From Chloroflexota bacterium (GTDB lineage Bacteria > Chloroflexota > Dehalococcoidia > Lucifugimonadales > JADFKI01): 11,123 bases of DNA. The notes under the pieces were generated by a model that was not told the origin of the DNA, searched no databases, and was given only the letters and a program-made list of their open reading frames with translations. Location: the NCBI GenBank assembly GCA_024648655.1, contig JAGGDZ010000523.1:1-11123 (forward strand), in the 5' to 3' direction. Positions 1 through 5,750 of the stretch are shown piece after piece (the first letter of the stretch is position 1; every line of letters starts with the position of its first letter). The translations under genes and the position numbers were made by a program.

Positions 1-476
1 TTGAGTTCCAGCCGTACACCGCCGCGCCGCACGATATGACTTGTGCTGTCGATTTCCAAGTCGCCGCTACGCAGGATGGACACGTCGCCGGAGTCGCCGC
101 CGGAGGATGCGGATCGCGCGGAGCGGCGCAGCATGTTCCGCACGCGCGCCATCAGTTCGCGGATGCTGAAAGGCTTGGTAACATAATCGTCCGCACCCAA
201 TTCCAACCCCACGACGCGGTCTATCTCCTCGCCGCGCGCGGTGAGCATGAGGATTGGCACATCGCTTTCACGCCGGAGTATGCGACAGACTTCGAACCCG
301 TCGAGGTGCGGCAGCATCACATCGAGAATCACAAGTTCCGGGCGGATGGAACGAGCCGTATTCAGCGCCTGTTCTCCGTCAATCGCCGTCTCCACAGCGT
401 AGCCCTCGCGCTCCAGATTATACCGCAACGCTTCCAGCAGGTTCTCTTCGTCCTCTACGACAAGTACGGTGCCCAT
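1..476 (-). CDS. OmpR/PhoB-family response regulator, receiver domain (3' part cut by window edge)
   Basis: This is the N-terminal 158 residues of a two-component response regulator. The receiver domain spans about residues 3-118. It shows the acidic pocket D9/E10, the phosphoacceptor D52 in ILDVMLP, the switch Thr T79 in MLTA and the conserved K101 in the KPF motif. The DDYVTKPF and ELMARVRNMLRR segments are typical of the OmpR/PhoB class, whose C-terminal winged helix binds DNA; only the first strands of that domain (about 138-158) lie in the window. A cognate histidine kinase is not visible and may lie beyond the left edge. The start is the ATG at 476-474; it has no Shine-Dalgarno sequence, and a promoter-like pair sits directly upstream, which would give a leaderless transcript. 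Family assignment is secure; the regulon cannot be told. Confidence 0.92.
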   Translation of the reverse strand, partial: MGTVLVVEDEENLLEALRYNLEREGYAVETAIDGEQALNTARSIRPELVILDVMLPHLDGFEVCRILRRESDVPILMLTARGEEIDRVVGLELGADDYVTKPFSIRELMARVRNMLRRSARSASSGGDSGDVSILRSGDLEIDSTSHIVRRGGVRLEL

Positions 477-482
477 AATGTC

Positions 483-512
483 AGTATGTCAGCAATTCGG
501 CGTTTCAGTCAA
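483..512 (-). promoter_or_regulatory. candidate promoter of the response-regulator gene
   Basis: On the minus strand there is a TTGACT box (507-512) and a CATACT box (483-488) with an 18-nt spacer. These match the sigma-70 consensus at 5 of 6 and 4 of 6 positions. Transcription starting about 7 nt past the -10 box would begin at or next to the A of the ATG at 476. This is a pattern match only; no other data support it. Confidence 0.3.
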
Positions 513-559
513 TAACCTAAAACCTAAGGGCATTCTCGGTGTGTATCAGTGTTCATATT

Positions 560-584
560 CGTCATTCCCGCGCAGGCGGAAATC
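560..584. repeat. REP-like half-element in the 477-708 intergenic gap
   Basis: The stretch starts CGTCATTCCCGCGCAGGCGG and continues into AAATC. It resembles one arm of the inverted-repeat element at 9605-9728 (CGTCAT, then a GC-rich hairpin, then an AATC tail). The TTCCCGC and GCGGAA parts can form a short imperfect stem. It lies between the divergent-upstream side of the response regulator and the 3' end of the crotonase gene. It may act as a weak bidirectional 3' structure or be a remnant of a mobile repeat. The rest of the 477-708 gap holds no convincing gene. Confidence 0.45.
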
Positions 585-611
585 TACGCGGCTAATACAC
601 CACCCATTTTT

Positions 612-639
612 GCAACACCCATACAGCAACACCCATACA
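612..639. repeat. 14-bp perfect tandem duplication
   Basis: The 14-bp unit GCAACACCCATACA occurs twice, at 612-625 and 626-639. It lies in the non-coding gap after the 3' end of the crotonase gene. No function is apparent; replication slippage is the simplest origin. Confidence 0.7.
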
Positions 640-708
640 TACTGAGAACGCCAAACTTAAATGGATATCGTCGCCCACCGCTGTCTGATGATGTGCAATC
701 TTATAATC

Positions 709-1419
709 TTATATTTGAGCGGCAAGACGCCTTTCCAGTTCCAGCCCGGCGTCCAAGGACATGTCAGCACCGTCACTGATGACTCGCTTGGCAAGTGCAA
801 GCGCCTTTGGACTGAGCGCTGCCAGTTGTTGAGCGGCATCTTCGGCTTCAGCCATAAGCGCATCGGCGGGCACAACGGTATGCACCAGGCCTATACGCCT
901 TGCTTCCTCCGCGCCAATGCGCCTGTTGGTCAGCACCATTTCCAGCGCCCTGCTCGCGCCAATCACGCGACGCAGCGTCTGCGAACCGCCGGCGGCAGGT
1001 ATCATGCCGAGCGCGACTTCGGGCATGGCGAACTGCGCATCATCGGCGGCGATGCGAATGTCGCAGAGGCACGCAATTTCCACGCCGGAGCCGATGACAT
1101 AGCCGTGTATCGCCGCGATGAGAGGCTTGCGAATCGAGAGGAACAGCCCCCAGATGTCACGCTCCCACCGCACCTGCCGCGCGATAACCTGCGAGGGCGC
1201 TGTGCCGAACTCAGTCAGATCGGCGCCGGCGCAGAACGCGCGCTCGCCCGCGCCGCTCAACACCGCCACTCGCACATCGGGGTCGTCGCGCACAGCCTCC
1301 AGCGTGAGGAATAGCTCGTCACGCATCTGCACATTGTACGCGTTCATCACCCTGGGACGGTTCAGGACGATGCGCGCCACAGCGCCGCTCTTGTCGTACA
1401 AGACCACAGGCTCTACCAT
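709..1419 (-). CDS. Enoyl-CoA hydratase/isomerase family protein (crotonase)
   Basis: A 236-residue crotonase, slightly shorter than the usual ~255-260. Enzymes of this fold hydrate trans-2-enoyl-CoA or isomerise acyl-CoA thioesters in the cytoplasm. The oxyanion-hole segments are FCAGAD (62-67) and HGYVIGSGVE (105-114). Both acid-base glutamates of true hydratases appear to be present: E114 in SGVEIA and E134 in MPEVALG, followed by GMIPAAGGSQTLRR (138-151). E114 argues against a 3-hydroxyisobutyryl-CoA hydrolase, which lacks Glu there, so hydratase activity is more likely, although substrate range cannot be read from sequence. The ATG at 1419-1417 has only a weak AGAGAG ahead of it. The gene is divergent from the 3-hydroxyisobutyrate-dehydrogenase-like gene with 95 bp between starts, so a shared control region is possible. 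Confidence 0.92.
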   Translation of the reverse strand: MVEPVVLYDKSGAVARIVLNRPRVMNAYNVQMRDELFLTLEAVRDDPDVRVAVLSGAGERAFCAGADLTEFGTAPSQVIARQVRWERDIWGLFLSIRKPLIAAIHGYVIGSGVEIACLCDIRIAADDAQFAMPEVALGMIPAAGGSQTLRRVIGASRALEMVLTNRRIGAEEARRIGLVHTVVPADALMAEAEDAAQQLAALSPKALALAKRVISDGADMSLDAGLELERRLAAQI

Positions 1420-1470
1420 ACTCTCTAATCTAACATGGATGGACGGGATTTACGGAATTGGAGCACGAGA

Positions 1471-1497
1471 AATCCTGTCCATCTTGTATATCGATGT
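1471..1497 (-). repeat. Dispersed intergenic repeat, copy 1
   Basis: Read on the minus strand this copy is ACATCGATATACA followed by AGATGGACAGG and ATT. It matches the copy at 5094-5119 on the plus strand with one mismatch over 24 bp. It lies in the leader of the hydroxyacid dehydrogenase gene, 7 bp before its ribosome-binding site. Shorter, more diverged relatives appear at 3431-3448 and 4272-4294. All are between genes. Confidence 0.6.
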
Positions 1498-1514
1498 AAA
1501 TTTGGAGGGAAACC

Positions 1515-2453
1515 ATGAACATCGGGTTCATAGGACTTGGCAATATGGGCGGCGGCATGGCGGCGAATGTACTGCGCGCCGGGCATGAATTGACGGTGCA
1601 TGATCTGCGGCGCGACGCGGCGACTCCGCTGCTGGAGAGCGGCGCGTCATGGGCGGACACGCCGGCGGAACTTGCGGCTTCCTGCGACATCGTTCTCACA
1701 TCGCTGCCCGGTCCGCGTGAGGTGGAGGCGATCGCGCTAGGTGAGGGTGGGATATTAGAAGGGATGGACGAAGAGCACGCGAGCGGCAGCGTCTATATCG
1801 ACCTCAGCACGAGTTCGCCCACGCTCATCCGCAGCATTGCCGAGGATTTTGCCGCGAAAGGAGTGAGTGTTCTGGACGCCCCTGTTAGTGGCGGCCCAGT
1901 GGGAGCGCGTACCGGAAGGCTCGCGGTCATGGTCGGCGGCGACCACGATGTTTACGAGCGAGTGAAGCCCGCGCTGGACGCCATAGGCGACAAGGTGAGC
2001 TACATTGGGCCAATCGGCTCCGGCAGCATTGCCAAGCTGATGCACAACTGCATTGGCTACGGCTTGCAGACGATAGTTGCCGAATGCCTCACGCTCGGCG
2101 TCAAGGCGGGAGTGGACCCTGAGCCGCTGTTCGAGGCAATCTCCAACGGCTCGGTAGGGCGCGGTAGCTCGTTCGCCAACACCTACCCGAACACATTCCT
2201 TGCGGGCAACTTCGACCCACCCAGCTTCGCGCTGCGCCTAGCGCACAAGGACGTCAGCCTAGCTCTGGAACTCGCTCGTGAATACGGCGTACCGATGAGC
2301 GTGGGTAACATAGCGCACCAGGAGCTAACCTCTGCACTCAATCGCGGCTGGGCAGACCTAGACTCGCGGGTGGCGATGAAACTGCAAGAAGAGCGCGCCG
2401 GGAACATCGAGGTGCGAATAGCCAAGCCGGACGCGGACGCGCTGGAGGCGTAA
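1515..2453 (+). CDS. NAD(P)-dependent beta-hydroxyacid dehydrogenase (3-hydroxyisobutyrate dehydrogenase-like)
   Basis: A 312-residue member of the 3-hydroxyisobutyrate / 6-phosphogluconate dehydrogenase superfamily, which oxidises small 3-hydroxyacids to semialdehydes or performs the reverse reduction. The Rossmann signature GFIGLGNMG is at residues 4-12, with HD at 29-30 ending the second strand. The substrate loop DAPVSGGPVGARTG is at 121-134. The catalytic Lys is K174 in SIAKLMHN with N178 four residues on, and the C-terminal KD motif is K245-D246. The protein is somewhat longer than the typical ~295 because of a tail after about residue 290. A strong GGAGG (1504-1508) sits 6 nt before the ATG. 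True 3-hydroxyisobutyrate, tartronate-semialdehyde or another hydroxyacid specificity cannot be settled. The divergent crotonase would fit branched-chain or hydroxyacid catabolism, but this is inference. Confidence 0.92.
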   Translation: MNIGFIGLGNMGGGMAANVLRAGHELTVHDLRRDAATPLLESGASWADTPAELAASCDIVLTSLPGPREVEAIALGEGGILEGMDEEHASGSVYIDLSTSSPTLIRSIAEDFAAKGVSVLDAPVSGGPVGARTGRLAVMVGGDHDVYERVKPALDAIGDKVSYIGPIGSGSIAKLMHNCIGYGLQTIVAECLTLGVKAGVDPEPLFEAISNGSVGRGSSFANTYPNTFLAGNFDPPSFALRLAHKDVSLALELAREYGVPMSVGNIAHQELTSALNRGWADLDSRVAMKLQEERAGNIEVRIAKPDADALEA

Positions 2454-2480
2454 GGTCCGGGACAGTGATTTCGATTGGAA

Positions 2481-2595
2481 CGAAAATGAAATGAACGCGA
2501 AATGAAATGGAAATGCAACGCTTCAAAAATGTACAATTCAGGTACGAAAATGCGAAATGAGACGGAAAGAAATCGAAAATGAAATGAACGCGAAA
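2481..2595 (+). repeat. A-rich leader with a 22-bp direct repeat
   Basis: A 22-bp sequence beginning CGAAAATGAAATGAACGCG and ending AAA occurs at 2481-2502 and again at 2574-2595, with 71 bp between copies. The intervening DNA is rich in GAAATG and GAAAATG words, so the whole 2454-2596 gap is strongly purine-skewed on the plus strand and AT-rich compared with the genes. The second copy ends one base before the biotin-ligase ATG and takes the place where a Shine-Dalgarno sequence would normally be. No protein-coding gene is supported here. Confidence 0.75.
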
Positions 2596-2596
2596 A

Positions 2597-3391
2597 ATGT
2601 CAGACGTACCCCTCTACACAGACCTTGACATTCCCGCGCTTGAAAGCGCCCTTGCCGAAAGGCTCATCGGACGACGCATCCACCACTACGACAAGATAGG
2701 CTCCACGATGGACGAAGCGCGGCGACTTGCGCTTGCCGGCGCGTCCGAAGGCACGGTCGTCATCGCAGAGGAGCAGACGGCGGGCAGGGGACGGTTCAAC
2801 CGTGCGTGGGTGTCGCCTCGCGGTGAAAACCTGTCGTTCTCCGTAATACTAACGCCCCCGGCGAGCCAGTTGCCGTACATGAACATGGCTGCGACGCTCG
2901 CCGTTGCGCGCACGATTGCAGACTGCGTGAGCGCGCAGCCCACCATCAAGTGGCCTAACGATGTACGCGCGGGCGGGCTGAAAATTTCGGGCATCCTCAT
3001 TGAGTCGGCAATCGAGAGCGAGGACGCAGTGTGCGCTGTCATCGGCGTGGGCGTCAATGTGAACTTCGATCCGTCGCTCTATCCTGAGATTGCCGACATA
3101 TCGACCAGCCTCTACCGTGAGACCGGCCGGCGTCACAGTCGCACTTCGGTGCTGCGCGCGCTGCTGGAGTATTTCGACGACTCCTACGCCGCCGTACGCG
3201 CGGACAAGTCGTTGACTGCCGACTGGTCGGCGATGCTGGACACGCTGGGACTCACCGTGCACCTGCGCTCGCAACACGATACGATTGAAGGCATCGCGGA
3301 GTCGGTTGATGAGCAGGGCAACCTGCTGGTGCGCCAGCGGGACGGTAGCCTGTACACGGCAGCTGCGGGCGAGGTTACATCGCAATCGTGA
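2597..3391 (+). CDS. birA: Biotin--[acetyl-CoA carboxylase] ligase, monofunctional
   Basis: A 264-residue biotin-protein ligase that makes biotinyl-5'-AMP and attaches biotin to the carrier lysine of biotin-dependent carboxylases. The order of motifs is diagnostic: GSTMDEA (35-41), the biotinyl-AMP loop EEQTAGRGRFNRAW (58-71), KWPNDV (118-123), KISGILIE (129-136) and GVGVNVN (150-156), then a small C-terminal SH3-like domain from about 215. There is no N-terminal helix-turn-helix, so it should be an enzyme only and not a biotin-operon repressor. No good Shine-Dalgarno precedes the ATG; the leader is an A-rich repeated sequence. The stop codon TGA at 3389-3391 overlaps a GTG at 3388 that opens the reading frame of the next gene, but a better start for that gene lies downstream at 3469. 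Confidence 0.95.
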   Translation: MSDVPLYTDLDIPALESALAERLIGRRIHHYDKIGSTMDEARRLALAGASEGTVVIAEEQTAGRGRFNRAWVSPRGENLSFSVILTPPASQLPYMNMAATLAVARTIADCVSAQPTIKWPNDVRAGGLKISGILIESAIESEDAVCAVIGVGVNVNFDPSLYPEIADISTSLYRETGRRHSRTSVLRALLEYFDDSYAAVRADKSLTADWSAMLDTLGLTVHLRSQHDTIEGIAESVDEQGNLLVRQRDGSLYTAAAGEVTSQS

Positions 3392-3455
3392 GCGGTTGGA
3401 CAGTGGGATGGAATAATTGTCCTACGCTCTATATCCTGTCTATTGACGCAAATTC

Positions 3456-3462
3456 AAGGAGG
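3456..3462 (+). promoter_or_regulatory. Ribosome-binding site that sets a TTG start for the first SDR
   Basis: The sequence AAGGAGG lies 6 nt before the TTG at 3469-3471. The longer in-frame option, a GTG at 3388, has no such site and would add 27 residues (starting SGWTVGWNN) that fit no SDR N-terminus and would translate a dispersed-repeat relative. The TTG start gives the normal LEKLSLDGK beginning. Confidence 0.8.
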
Positions 3463-3468
3463 CGAAAA

Positions 3469-4272
3469 TTGCTTGAAAAACTTAGTCTGGACGGCAAGGC
3501 TATCGTCATTACGGGCGGCGGCACGGGGCTGGGACGCGAGATGTCGGTCGCTATGGCGAAGGCGGGCGCGGACCTGGTGATAGCGTCCCGACGAATGGGA
3601 CCTATCGAAGAGACCGCCGAGGCCGTGCGTGAACAGGGCAGGCGCGCCATCGCCGTCTCCACCGATGTCACAGACTCCGCACAGGTCAACAGCCTGTTCG
3701 AGCGCGCCATCGAAGAGTTCGGCAAGGTTGACGTGCTGTTCAACAACGCGGGCATCGTGCGCGGTCAAGGCTCCATTCCCATCTGGGACATCTCGGACGA
3801 GGATTGGCGCATCGGCATAGACACGAACCTGACCGGCGCGTTCTACTGCTCCCGTGCGGTCGCCAAGCACATGATTGAGCGAGGCGGCGGCAAGATCGTG
3901 AACGTCTCCTCCGGCTTCGGCTTCCGTGGCGGGCGCGACAACTACATGTACACCTGCGGCAAGGGTGGCATCGTGCAGCTCACCCGCACCATCACTACAA
4001 GCATGAGCCGCTATGGTATCACCTGTACCTGCATCGTGCCGGGCTTCATCCCGACCGAAGGCACGGCGGAGTCGAACGACACGCTGCCACGCGGCACTTT
4101 CATACCGATGGGGCGTGTGGGCAGGCCGCATGAGATGGGACCGCTTGCGGTGTATCTCGCATCGGACGCCTCCGACTACATGAACGGCGAGATGTTCACC
4201 ATTGACGGCGGCGGACTCGCCGGAGGCTACGCACCGACCGGCTACGCGCCTGAAATACCGCTCGAAATCTGA
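3469..4272 (+). CDS. Short-chain dehydrogenase/reductase, catalytically intact
   Basis: A 267-residue classical SDR starting at TTG. The dinucleotide motif TGGGTGLG is at 15-22. ASRR (39-42) after the second strand suggests NADP(H) preference. NNAG is at 92-95 and the full tetrad is N120, S148, Y161 and K165 (YTCGK). The C-terminal DYMNGEMFTIDGG segment (236-248) is typical, followed by an unusual Gly/Pro/Tyr-rich tail ending YAPEIPLEI. SDRs of this kind interconvert secondary alcohols and ketones, for example sugar acids, 3-oxoacyl or cyclic alcohols; the substrate is not deducible. The gene is followed after 55 bp by a paralogue that lacks the catalytic residues, so a mixed oligomer is possible. 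It is preceded by birA with 77 bp between, which holds a relative of the dispersed repeat at 3431-3448. Confidence 0.93.
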   Translation: MLEKLSLDGKAIVITGGGTGLGREMSVAMAKAGADLVIASRRMGPIEETAEAVREQGRRAIAVSTDVTDSAQVNSLFERAIEEFGKVDVLFNNAGIVRGQGSIPIWDISDEDWRIGIDTNLTGAFYCSRAVAKHMIERGGGKIVNVSSGFGFRGGRDNYMYTCGKGGIVQLTRTITTSMSRYGITCTCIVPGFIPTEGTAESNDTLPRGTFIPMGRVGRPHEMGPLAVYLASDASDYMNGEMFTIDGGGLAGGYAPTGYAPEIPLEI

Positions 4273-4294
4273 CATCGATGTACACAGACAGGGT
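4271..4294 (+). repeat. Diverged relative of the dispersed intergenic repeat
   Basis: The segment reads GACATCGATGTACA then CAGACAGGGT. It shares ACATCGAT, TACA and the GACAGG end with the better copies at 1471-1497 and 5094-5119 but has lost several bases. It begins inside the stop codon of the first SDR gene and fills part of the 55-bp gap before the second. Confidence 0.4.
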
Positions 4295-4315
4295 AAAGCC
4301 TTACGATTGATTAGC

Positions 4316-4321
4316 AGGGAG
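4316..4321 (+). promoter_or_regulatory. Ribosome-binding site setting the start of the second SDR
   Basis: AGGGAG lies 6 nt before the ATG at 4328. The reading frame is open back to an ATG at 4202 inside the preceding gene, but that extension lacks a binding site and would overlap the first SDR by 71 bp. The ATG at 4328 gives a normal SDR N-terminus. Confidence 0.75.
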
Positions 4322-4327
4322 TTAACT

Positions 4328-5086
4328 ATGCCCATACCGGAAGAATGGAACCTGAGCGGCAAGGCAGCAATCATCACCGCGGACAGGCGCGGCTGGACGC
4401 CGTTCCTAGCGGCAGCGCTCGCCGAGGCTGGCGCGGACGTCGCCGTTGCGGGTTCTGCGCGCTCGGATGCCGCGGACGCCGCGAAAGCCGTTGAAGAGCA
4501 GGGACGCCGCTCGCTAAACATCACCACCGACATCACGAGTGCCGATGAAGTGGAGGCGATGATTCAGCAGGTTGCGGGGGAGTTCGGCAAGGTGGACATC
4601 CTCGTCAACAACGCATGTGCCGATTTTGGCAAGCCTTTCGAGGATGTCCTCGAATCGGAGTGGCAGGCGCTGATGGACTTCAACGTGAAGTCGATGTACC
4701 TGTGCAGTCAGGAGGCAGGCAGGCGCATGCTGGCGCAGGAGAGCGGGCGCATCGTGAACATCGGCTCCGGGCTTGCCGTGCGCGGGCTGTGGAATTCGGT
4801 TGCCGCATGCGCTGCCGCGGGCGCGGTGCATCAGCTAACGACTGCGCTCGCCCTAGAATGGTCGCGGCGCGGCATACGGGTCAATGGCATCGGTGCGGGC
4901 TGGATTACGACCGAAGAGCAGACCGAGGAATCTCAACGGGAATTGCTTGTCCGATACCTGCCGTCCCGCCGCAAGGGACATCCGACCGACCTGTGCGGGC
5001 TACTCGTCTATCTGGCATCGGATGCCTGCGACTTCGTGACGGGGCAGACGATATTCATAGATGGCGGCGCGCTGGCGCACGCGTAG
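4328..5086 (+). CDS. SDR-family protein lacking catalytic and cofactor-binding residues (probable pseudoenzyme)
   Basis: A 252-residue protein clearly of the SDR fold: N-terminal strand KAAIIT (12-17), DIT (68-70), VDILVNN (89-95), FNVKSMY (118-124), GRIVNIGS (140-147), ALEWSRRGIRVNGIGAG (175-191) and DFVTGQTIFIDGG (235-247). Key positions are altered. The TGxxxGxG motif is TADRRGWT (17-24), with two of three glycines lost. NNAG is NNAC (94-97). The YxxxK motif is ACAAA (160-164), so catalytic Tyr and Lys are both Ala, although N119 and S147 remain. The reading frame is uninterrupted, with normal codon use and a good ribosome-binding site, so this is not simple decay. It follows an intact SDR by 55 bp in the same orientation. 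A regulatory or structural subunit of that SDR, or another ligand-binding role, is inferred. Confidence 0.92.
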   Translation: MPIPEEWNLSGKAAIITADRRGWTPFLAAALAEAGADVAVAGSARSDAADAAKAVEEQGRRSLNITTDITSADEVEAMIQQVAGEFGKVDILVNNACADFGKPFEDVLESEWQALMDFNVKSMYLCSQEAGRRMLAQESGRIVNIGSGLAVRGLWNSVAACAAAGAVHQLTTALALEWSRRGIRVNGIGAGWITTEEQTEESQRELLVRYLPSRRKGHPTDLCGLLVYLASDACDFVTGQTIFIDGGALAHA

Positions 5087-5093
5087 GCAGAAC

Positions 5094-5119
5094 TGACATC
5101 GATATACAGGATGGACAGG
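5094..5119 (+). repeat. Dispersed intergenic repeat, copy 2
   Basis: TG is followed by ACATCGATATACA and GGATGGACAGG. It is the inverse-oriented match of 1471-1497 with one mismatch over 24 bp. It starts 7 bp after the stop codon of the second SDR gene. The terminal ATGGACAGG word is then amplified as the 15-bp tandem repeat that follows. Confidence 0.6.
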
Positions 5120-5121
5120 CT

Positions 5122-5151
5122 GTATGGACAGGGGCCGTATGGACAGGGGCC
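5122..5151 (+). repeat. Perfect 15-bp tandem repeat forming the leader of the DUF167 gene
   Basis: The unit GTATGGACAGGGGCC occurs twice without mismatch (5122-5136 and 5137-5151). A partial third copy, TGTATGGAT, contains the ATG start at 5155. The AGGGG of the second unit (5145-5149) lies 5 nt before that ATG and is the only plausible ribosome-binding site. The ATGs inside the two full units are out of frame with the gene. Confidence 0.85.
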
Positions 5152-5154
5152 TGT

Positions 5155-5484
5155 ATGGATTTAAGCATCCGCGTGCAGCCGCGCGCAAGCCGCAACGCTA
5201 TCGAGTTTGACGGCGAGCGCTCGGATGTGAAGATTACTGTGCGGGTTACGGCAGCGCCGGAAGGCGGCAAGGCGAACGATGCGGTGGTGGCGCTGCTAGC
5301 AAAACGCCTTCGCGTGCCGAAGAGCAGCGTCCGGATTGTGCGGGGACACAAGTCGCGCGACAAGCGGATCAGCATCGAGGGCGTATCGGCAGCAGAAGCA
5401 CTGAAAGCCCTTCGGTCTGATTCATCGGGGCCGCCACGATTGCATCCATCTGGGCGAACAACCTATTCGGCGGATAAATCCTAA
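5155..5484 (+). CDS. DUF167 (YggU/UPF0235) family protein
   Basis: A 109-residue small cytoplasmic protein of the DUF167/UPF0235 family, whose biochemical role is unknown. The family pattern is clear: IRVQPRASRNAI (5-16), VRVTAAPEGGKANDAVVALLAKRL (29-52, with the invariant PEGGKAN), and VRIVRGHKSRDKRI (59-72). The last ~20 residues (SSGPPRLHPS and on) extend past the usual end and look unstructured. The frame is open far upstream, but the ATG at 5155 matches the family's N-terminus. The gene ends 9 bp from the convergently oriented yggT, leaving no room for a separate terminator. Members of this family often neighbour yggT and proC, as here. Confidence 0.9.
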   Translation: MDLSIRVQPRASRNAIEFDGERSDVKITVRVTAAPEGGKANDAVVALLAKRLRVPKSSVRIVRGHKSRDKRISIEGVSAAEALKALRSDSSGPPRLHPSGRTTYSADKS

Positions 5485-5493
5485 GTGGGGAGG

Positions 5494-5748
5494 TTAGATC
5501 AGTCTCACCAGCACACGCTGTATAATTATCATGATGATCAGCGCTACCATCGGAGAGAGGTCAAGCATCCCCATAGGCGGCAACACGCGGCGAATTGGCG
5601 CGAGAATCGGCTCGGTTATTCCGTACAGCAGCACTGCGATGGGATTATCGGGCGATAGGTTTATCCATGAAATGATTACGCGCCCCAGTATCGCCGCCCA
5701 AAGCACGTATAACAGGATGTCTAAGAAGATGACGAGGTATTGTGTCAT
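5494..5748 (-). CDS. yggT: YggT family integral membrane protein
   Basis: An 84-residue inner-membrane protein with two predicted membrane segments (about 4-24 and 66-83) joined by a conserved loop. It contains the YggT pattern RVIISWIN (23-30), TEPILAPIRRVLPPMGMLDLSP (45-66). Single-repeat YggT proteins of this size are common; a role in envelope or cell-division-linked processes has been suggested for the family, but the molecular function is not established. Its ATG at 5748 lies 2 nt after the proC stop codon (5751-5753), so the two genes are almost certainly cotranscribed and probably translationally coupled. The gene ends 9 bp from the DUF167 gene on the other strand. Confidence 0.93.
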   Translation of the reverse strand: MTQYLVIFLDILLYVLWAAILGRVIISWINLSPDNPIAVLLYGITEPILAPIRRVLPPMGMLDLSPMVALIIMIIIQRVLVRLI

Positions 5749-5750
5749 TG

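Noticed and set aside
36..515. 159-codon plus-strand frame at the left edge
   Set aside because: Antisense to the response regulator receiver domain; composition is His/Gln/Arg rich with no recognisable fold.
661..1314. 217-codon plus-strand frame opposite the crotonase gene
   Set aside because: Antisense shadow; the minus-strand frame has clear crotonase motifs and this one has none.
3398..3422. GGACA...TGTCC inverted repeat after birA
   Set aside because: Five-base arms around a 15-nt loop with no T-run; too weak to call a terminator.
3454..4536. 360-codon open frame on the minus strand across the first SDR gene
   Set aside because: It lies antisense to two well-supported SDR genes, has Ala/Arg/Val/His-rich composition typical of a reversed GC-rich gene, and shows no domain.
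4615..5154. Long upstream extension of the DUF167 frame
   Set aside because: It overlaps the second SDR in another frame; the DUF167 family begins at the ATG at 5155.
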